The position numbers and the translations under genes were made by a program. Of a stretch of DNA of 64,000 nt, positions 59,866 through 64,000 are shown piece after piece. The stretch covers positions 4,186,466-4,250,465 of the forward strand of contig NZ_CP183878.1 in NCBI RefSeq assembly GCF_048572895.1. The letters run 5' to 3'. Source of the DNA: Psychrobacillus sp048572895 (GTDB lineage: Bacteria; Bacillota; Bacilli; Bacillales_A; Planococcaceae). Position 1 is the stretch's first letter, and each line of letters opens with the position of its first letter. The notes under the pieces are model-generated. The model did no database searches, had not been told where the DNA came from, and worked only from the letters and a program-made list of their open reading frames with translations.

Positions 59866-62091
59866 ATGACAATCATCTCAAACACAACTAAACAGGAAGT
59901 CCTACATAACCTAATAAAAGAATTTGGGGAGGAAAAAATTGCTCCTCTTCTAAAAACACATGAAAGATGGATGCAAAAGCACCCGGAAGGTACAATAGCT
60001 GCTTGGTCGAAGTCAATGTCTCTTGAAGCATTAAGTTTTCTCGATGAACAAGAAACGTACTGGACCTTTGTAGCAGCAAGAGTCCATTTAGCCGAAGTTT
60101 ACGAACAAGTAGCTGAGAGAAGAAACACAACTACAAATGCAGTGTATACAGAATTTGCAAAAAATGTACAGCTATTAAGTGAAAAAGGCATTTATGACAA
60201 ACGTCTGACACAAGCATATTCACTAGAGGAACTAGAGCAACTATCTGAAATCCTAGTACAGGAGAGAGATTATCTATTTACATATATTGGGCTGAAAACG
60301 CTATTGGATAGATATGTTGCTAAGGATTTCGACAAAACAATTGTCGAACTGCCACAAGAGCGTTGGCTTATAATTGCGATGACGCTTATGAAAGACGAAC
60401 AAGAAAATCGTTTAGAGAAAATAAAAGAATCATATTGGGCAATGAGCAACCTGTTTATGACAGTAGCAACTCCAACACTTTCGAATGCAGGAAAACCACA
60501 TGGACAGCTTTCAAGCTGTTTTATTGATACGGTGGACGATAGTTTGCAAGGAATCTACGATAGCAATACGGACGTAGCGACTCTTTCCAAATTTGGTGGT
60601 GGTATCGGTGTTTATATGGGTAAAGTGCGTAGCCGTGGATCATCTATTAGAGGCTTTGTCGGAGCTTCAAGCGGGGTACTACCTTGGATTAAGCAACTCA
60701 ATAATACGGCAGTAAGTGTGGATCAACTTGGACAACGTCAAGGAGCAGTGGCTGTTTACTTAGATGTGTGGCATAAAGATATCTTTACATTTTTGGATCT
60801 ACGTTTAAATAATGGGGATGATCGCCTTCGTGCGCACGATATCTTTACTGGAGTATGTTTGCCGGATTTATTTATGGAGAAAGTGGGTGCTAGAGAGGAA
60901 TGGCATTTATTTGATCCACATGAAGTTCGTCAGCTAAAAGGCTATTCGTTGGAAGATTTTTATGATGAAAAACGAGGAGATGGTTCATTCCGCCAAAGAT
61001 ATGAGGAATGTGTCAGCGATCATCGGTTGTCACGGGAAACAGTTCCTGCTATTGACTTGATGAAGCGGATTATGCGCTCTCAGCTAGAAACAGGTGTGCC
61101 ATTTATGTTTTACCGAGATGAAGTCAATCGTAGCAATCCAAACAAACATGCTGGGATGATCTATAGTAGTAATCTTTGTACAGAAATTTTCCAAAACCAA
61201 AGTGCAACAACATTCGAATCGATTCAAATTGAGGAAGATATCATTGTCACTCGTCGTAAACCTGGGGACTTTGTCGTATGTAATTTGTCTTCTATTAATC
61301 TAGGACGAGCAGTTCTGGCAGATGTATTAGAGAAACTTATAAAAATTCAAGTTCGAATGCTCGATAACGTGATTGACCTAAATATGATTCCAGTTCCTCA
61401 AGCCGAACGTACGAATTCTAGGTACAGAGGGATCGGTCTTGGAACATTTGGCTGGCATCATTTACTCGCACTAAAGAATATTCGCTGGGAATCGGATGAA
61501 GCTGTAGAGCTTGCGGATGCATTATATGAAAAAGTTGCTTACTTAACGATTAAAGCTTCTGCCGAGCTTGCAATGGAAAAAGGGGCATATCCATTATTCG
61601 AAGGGTCAGATTGGCAAACAGGAGTCTATTTTGACAATCGCAAGTACGACAGCCACTCGTGGAATGAACTACGCGAGCAGATAAGCAAAAGTGGAATACG
61701 AAACGGTTATTTAATGGCAGTTGCTCCTAATTCTTCTACGTCCATTTTAGCTGGAAGCACTGCAAGTATTGACCCTATTTTCCAAAAATCTTACTCAGAA
61801 GAGAAGAAGGATTATAAAATTCCAGTTACAGTACCGGATTTAAATTCCGAAACAACCTGGTACTACAAATCTGCTTATTTCATTGATCAGCATTGGACAC
61901 TTAAACAAAATGCTGCCCGTCAGCGTCATATCGACCAAGGTGTCTCGTTAAATCTATACGTGCAAAATACAATAAAAGCAAAAGAATTATTAGATTTACA
62001 CTTAGATGCCTGGAATAGTGGGCTGAAAACAACTTATTATGTGCGTTCCACTTCCGTTGAATTAGTAGATTGCGACTCTTGTTCAAGCTAA
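59866..62091 (+). CDS. nrdE: Ribonucleoside-diphosphate reductase class I, alpha subunit
   Basis: A 741-residue catalytic subunit making dNDPs from NDPs. The active-site pair begins at Cys218 in QLSSCFID; NLCTEIFQN and NLSSINLGRA carry the Asn/Cys/Glu centre, and C736/C739 in DCDSCSS form the C-terminal redox pair. No ATP-cone is evident at the N-terminus, so overall activity control by dATP is unlikely. First gene of nrdE-flavodoxin-nrdF, under NrdR boxes and a B12 riboswitch. Confidence 0.93.
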   Translation: MTIISNTTKQEVLHNLIKEFGEEKIAPLLKTHERWMQKHPEGTIAAWSKSMSLEALSFLDEQETYWTFVAARVHLAEVYEQVAERRNTTTNAVYTEFAKNVQLLSEKGIYDKRLTQAYSLEELEQLSEILVQERDYLFTYIGLKTLLDRYVAKDFDKTIVELPQERWLIIAMTLMKDEQENRLEKIKESYWAMSNLFMTVATPTLSNAGKPHGQLSSCFIDTVDDSLQGIYDSNTDVATLSKFGGGIGVYMGKVRSRGSSIRGFVGASSGVLPWIKQLNNTAVSVDQLGQRQGAVAVYLDVWHKDIFTFLDLRLNNGDDRLRAHDIFTGVCLPDLFMEKVGAREEWHLFDPHEVRQLKGYSLEDFYDEKRGDGSFRQRYEECVSDHRLSRETVPAIDLMKRIMRSQLETGVPFMFYRDEVNRSNPNKHAGMIYSSNLCTEIFQNQSATTFESIQIEEDIIVTRRKPGDFVVCNLSSINLGRAVLADVLEKLIKIQVRMLDNVIDLNMIPVPQAERTNSRYRGIGLGTFGWHHLLALKNIRWESDEAVELADALYEKVAYLTIKASAELAMEKGAYPLFEGSDWQTGVYFDNRKYDSHSWNELREQISKSGIRNGYLMAVAPNSSTSILAGSTASIDPIFQKSYSEEKKDYKIPVTVPDLNSETTWYYKSAYFIDQHWTLKQNAARQRHIDQGVSLNLYVQNTIKAKELLDLHLDAWNSGLKTTYYVRSTSVELVDCDSCSS

Positions 62092-62534
62092 TGAAGGCCA
62101 TCATTTGTTATTTAAGCTATAGCGGAAATACGGAAGAAGTAGCGGAGCTATTAAAAGTGCAATTGGAAGCTGACGGCATCGATATAGATTTGTATAGCAT
62201 TGGCTATGGAACGGTACCGAATTTGTTTGAATATGACCTTGTTTTTCTTGGAACTTTTACTTGGGATAAGGGAAGTACCCCGGAGGAAATGAAGGACTTT
62301 GCAAGAGAAGTTGGTGACAAACCCAATAATGTCTACGTCTTTGGCACTGGGGACACACAGTTTGGCGGAGATGACTTGTTTTGTAATGCTGTAAATAAAT
62401 TAGTTCATTTCTATGAAAGTGTTTATCCGGGTTTGAAAATCGAACAATCACCGAGAGGTAGCCAGGAACAGCTGGTAACTAAATGGTTAAAAGGAGTTTT
62501 GGAGCATGCAAAAAGCAAAAACATTAGAACCTAG
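62091..62534 (+). CDS. NrdI-like flavodoxin
   Basis: A 147-residue flavodoxin. LSYSGNTEEVAELL is the FMN-phosphate loop; VFLGTFTWDKGSTPEEMKDF and VFGTGDTQFGGDDLFCNA line the flavin. Flavodoxins in class Ib operons (NrdI) supply the oxidant for the Mn-tyrosyl cofactor of NrdF; its place between both subunits supports that role here. Its ATG lies in the nrdE stop (TAATG), and it overlaps nrdF by 29 bp. Confidence 0.87.
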   Translation: MKAIICYLSYSGNTEEVAELLKVQLEADGIDIDLYSIGYGTVPNLFEYDLVFLGTFTWDKGSTPEEMKDFAREVGDKPNNVYVFGTGDTQFGGDDLFCNAVNKLVHFYESVYPGLKIEQSPRGSQEQLVTKWLKGVLEHAKSKNIRT

Positions 62535-63537
62535 AAATCCAAATAAATCGACAGGAATTTTTAATGGTAGATCAAGTGGAATATTAAACTGGAACGATAT
62601 TGCGTATCCCCACTGGCATAAGATGTACAAGCGCTTGCTAGGTAACTACTGGCAGGCAGACGAAATAAATATGTCCAATGATATTAAGCAGTTCGCAAGC
62701 CTTAGTCAGTCGGAGCAGGATGCTTATTTGAAGATTATTGGCTTGCTAGCAACATTGGATGCACCTCAAACACGCACTGCACTACTGCTATCGCTGTATG
62801 CAACCGACCCATCGGTTCAATCGATTATGGCAGTCATTGCACAGCAGGAAGCCGTACATAATGAAAGCTATTCGTATGTATTATCTTCCGTAGTATCACT
62901 TGATCAGCAAAATAAGGCATTCGAATTTGGGAGAACAGACAAGATTTTACTCAAGCGTAACCAAAATATCGCTAAGTATTATAATGACTTCGTAGAAAAT
63001 CCTACGACAGAAAATATAGTAAAAACCTTAACATATACTACCTTGCTAGAAGGATTATTTTTCTATTCAGGTTTTGCTTACTTTTATAATCTTGCTCGCT
63101 ATAACAAAATGGTAGGGACTTCTACAATGATCAGCTATATTAACCGAGACGAGCTAGAACATGGTCGATTTATATCGGAGTTGTTTAGAGCTACTCTTTC
63201 TGAAAATCCAGAACTAAATAACGAAGAACTAATCGGATGGGTATATGAGCAATTTAAAGAATCCGTAGAATTAGAAATAGAATGGTCGGAATATGTATTA
63301 GCTGATATTGAGGGAATCGAATTAGAAGAAATGCATGGGTATATTAAATATCGTGCCAACAAAATGCTACGTCTCATTGGGCTGGATGAAATCTATCCAG
63401 GATATGTAGATAATCCGATGAAATGGATACGTGCTTATGCAGATAATATTGATGGTACAAAAACAGATTTCTTTGAACAAAAATCGCGCCAATACGTAAA
63501 AGTAAATGCAATTGATAATGGCTTTGATGATCTATAA
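62506..63537 (+). CDS. nrdF: Ribonucleoside-diphosphate reductase class I, beta subunit
   Basis: A 343-residue radical-generating subunit. Metal ligands D85 (LATLDAPQ), E115 and H118 (QQEAVHNESY), E182 (LLEGLFF), E216 and H219 (RDELEH) are all present, and the radical tyrosine is Y122, four residues after H118, so it is a tyrosyl-radical enzyme. A ribosome site (AGGAG) precedes the ATG, inside the flavodoxin gene. Ends at the terminator 63543. Confidence 0.95.
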   Translation: MQKAKTLEPRNPNKSTGIFNGRSSGILNWNDIAYPHWHKMYKRLLGNYWQADEINMSNDIKQFASLSQSEQDAYLKIIGLLATLDAPQTRTALLLSLYATDPSVQSIMAVIAQQEAVHNESYSYVLSSVVSLDQQNKAFEFGRTDKILLKRNQNIAKYYNDFVENPTTENIVKTLTYTTLLEGLFFYSGFAYFYNLARYNKMVGTSTMISYINRDELEHGRFISELFRATLSENPELNNEELIGWVYEQFKESVELEIEWSEYVLADIEGIELEEMHGYIKYRANKMLRLIGLDEIYPGYVDNPMKWIRAYADNIDGTKTDFFEQKSRQYVKVNAIDNGFDDL

Positions 63538-63542
63538 AAAGG

Positions 63543-63580
63543 AAAACGCATGGATGGTCACAAACCATTCATGCGTTTTT
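63543..63580 (+). terminator. Terminator of the nrd operon
   Basis: A 16-bp stem (63543-63558 with 63564-63579, one G:T), then TT. Confidence 0.92.
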
Positions 63581-63654
63581 TAAAAAGATTGAAAAGTATA
63601 TTGAAATGTCCGGTAAACACTGGGTCCATGTGACTTTAAAGGATGAATAATACT

Positions 63655-63790
63655 ACTGATTTCCGTTACATGTGGACGCTCTCCGCGGGCGAGGCCGAGC
63701 CTCCTCGTTCGCTTCGCTTCCTGCGGGGTCTCGACTTTCTCGCTTATCCCGCTGGAGTCGCCACATTTCACTACAATTAATTTAAAGTGT
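63655..63790. repeat. GC-rich interspersed repeat
   Basis: Imperfect inverted ends TGTGGACGCTCTCC / GGAGTCGCCACA surround a GC-rich centre with TCCGCGGGCGAGG and CCTGCGGGGTCTCG. This pattern is a widespread dispersed repeat in Bacillaceae genomes as I remember it. It is non-coding; the leftward frame 63580-63771 across it is an artefact. Confidence 0.75.
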
Positions 63791-63911
63791 AGTACTAAAC
63801 TATAAGATTCAGCATCGCGTATCGCTTAGATGATAATAGTAGTCAAAGTAAATCTAGTAATAAATTCGTCTTTGAATTAAGAAATACGGTTCTGTAATGA
63901 GGATGATGCAA

Positions 63912-64000
63912 GTAGATTTTCTTTTATCTGGTCGAAATAAAGAGAAATAGTAAGTGTTTACCCAATAAAGAAGCGAGATAGCGAACGAAATTGTATCTTT
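63912..64000 (+). repeat. Dispersed repeat, copy 2 (cut by window end)
   Basis: Matches 18480-18569 over its whole visible length, including AATAAAGAGAAATAGTAAGT and GAACGAAATTG. It continues past the window. Confidence 0.75.

Noticed and set aside
63580..63771. Leftward 63-codon open frame
   Set aside because: It lies across the GC-rich interspersed repeat and has no protein-like pattern.

Overview
The window is a chromosomal stretch of a low-GC Gram-positive rod of the order Bacillales. The gene content (liaIH-FSR, recQ, yqeY, plsY-like, BirA-, Fur-, NrdR- and S-box-type control) and the style of its intergenic repeats suggest the Planococcaceae/Caryophanaceae group near Psychrobacillus, Lysinibacillus or Sporosarcina. 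That placement is inference. I see no rRNA, tRNA, CRISPR array, prophage or complete insertion sequence.

Layout. 1-11 kb: end of a squalene/phytoene synthase-family gene, yqeY, an rRNA methyltransferase, recQ, the RNA helicase dbpA, a Nudix hydrolase, an AI-2E-type permease and bioY. Two arrays of 21-nt phased repeats lie here. 11-16 kb: a FhuF-like ferric reductase divergent from a Fur-box-driven candidate small RNA, then malic enzyme, a drug/metabolite transporter, pepT and a lysoplasmalogenase. 16-25 kb: an SDR/TetR divergon, a broken ynfA, a structured repeat, a DoxX/FMN-reductase operon, an M3 oligopeptidase, a GIY-YIG protein, and a DUF6176 gene split by a 129-bp insertion. 25-31 kb: MerR and CNNM/CorC genes, an S-box riboswitch with metY, then hom and an EamA transporter. 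31-39 kb: a DUF2975/XRE/membrane-protein operon, and a LytTR regulator divergent from aceA-aceB. 39-46 kb: a response regulator, a tiny membrane protein and a large histidine kinase in overlap, then helD. 46-51 kb: a decaying region with a truncated DinB, a headless TetR, a doubly frameshifted NmrA gene and a GNAT remnant, plus a chemotaxis receptor. 52-56 kb: the cell-envelope stress operon liaI-liaH-(hairpin block)-liaF-liaS-liaR. 56-58.6 kb: metallophosphoesterase, DedA and uppP. 58.8-63.5 kb: a general stress protein, then a class I ribonucleotide reductase operon behind tandem NrdR boxes and a cobalamin riboswitch. The window ends in two kinds of dispersed repeat.

Linked functions. Several units carry recognisable control. 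BioY sits behind a BirA operator. MetY sits behind an S-box, with homoserine dehydrogenase next to it. Ribonucleotide reductase sits behind NrdR boxes and a B12 riboswitch, which implies a B12-dependent class II enzyme elsewhere. The FhuF gene and a candidate FsrA-like RNA share one Fur box. The glyoxylate enzymes AceA and AceB sit beside a LytTR regulator. The lia operon and uppP both concern the cell envelope.

Caveat. Several genes differ from a normal reading frame by one nucleotide (cupin 4971, MerR 25528, NmrA twice). Either this is a strain with real gene decay, or some are assembly indels. The sequence alone cannot decide.
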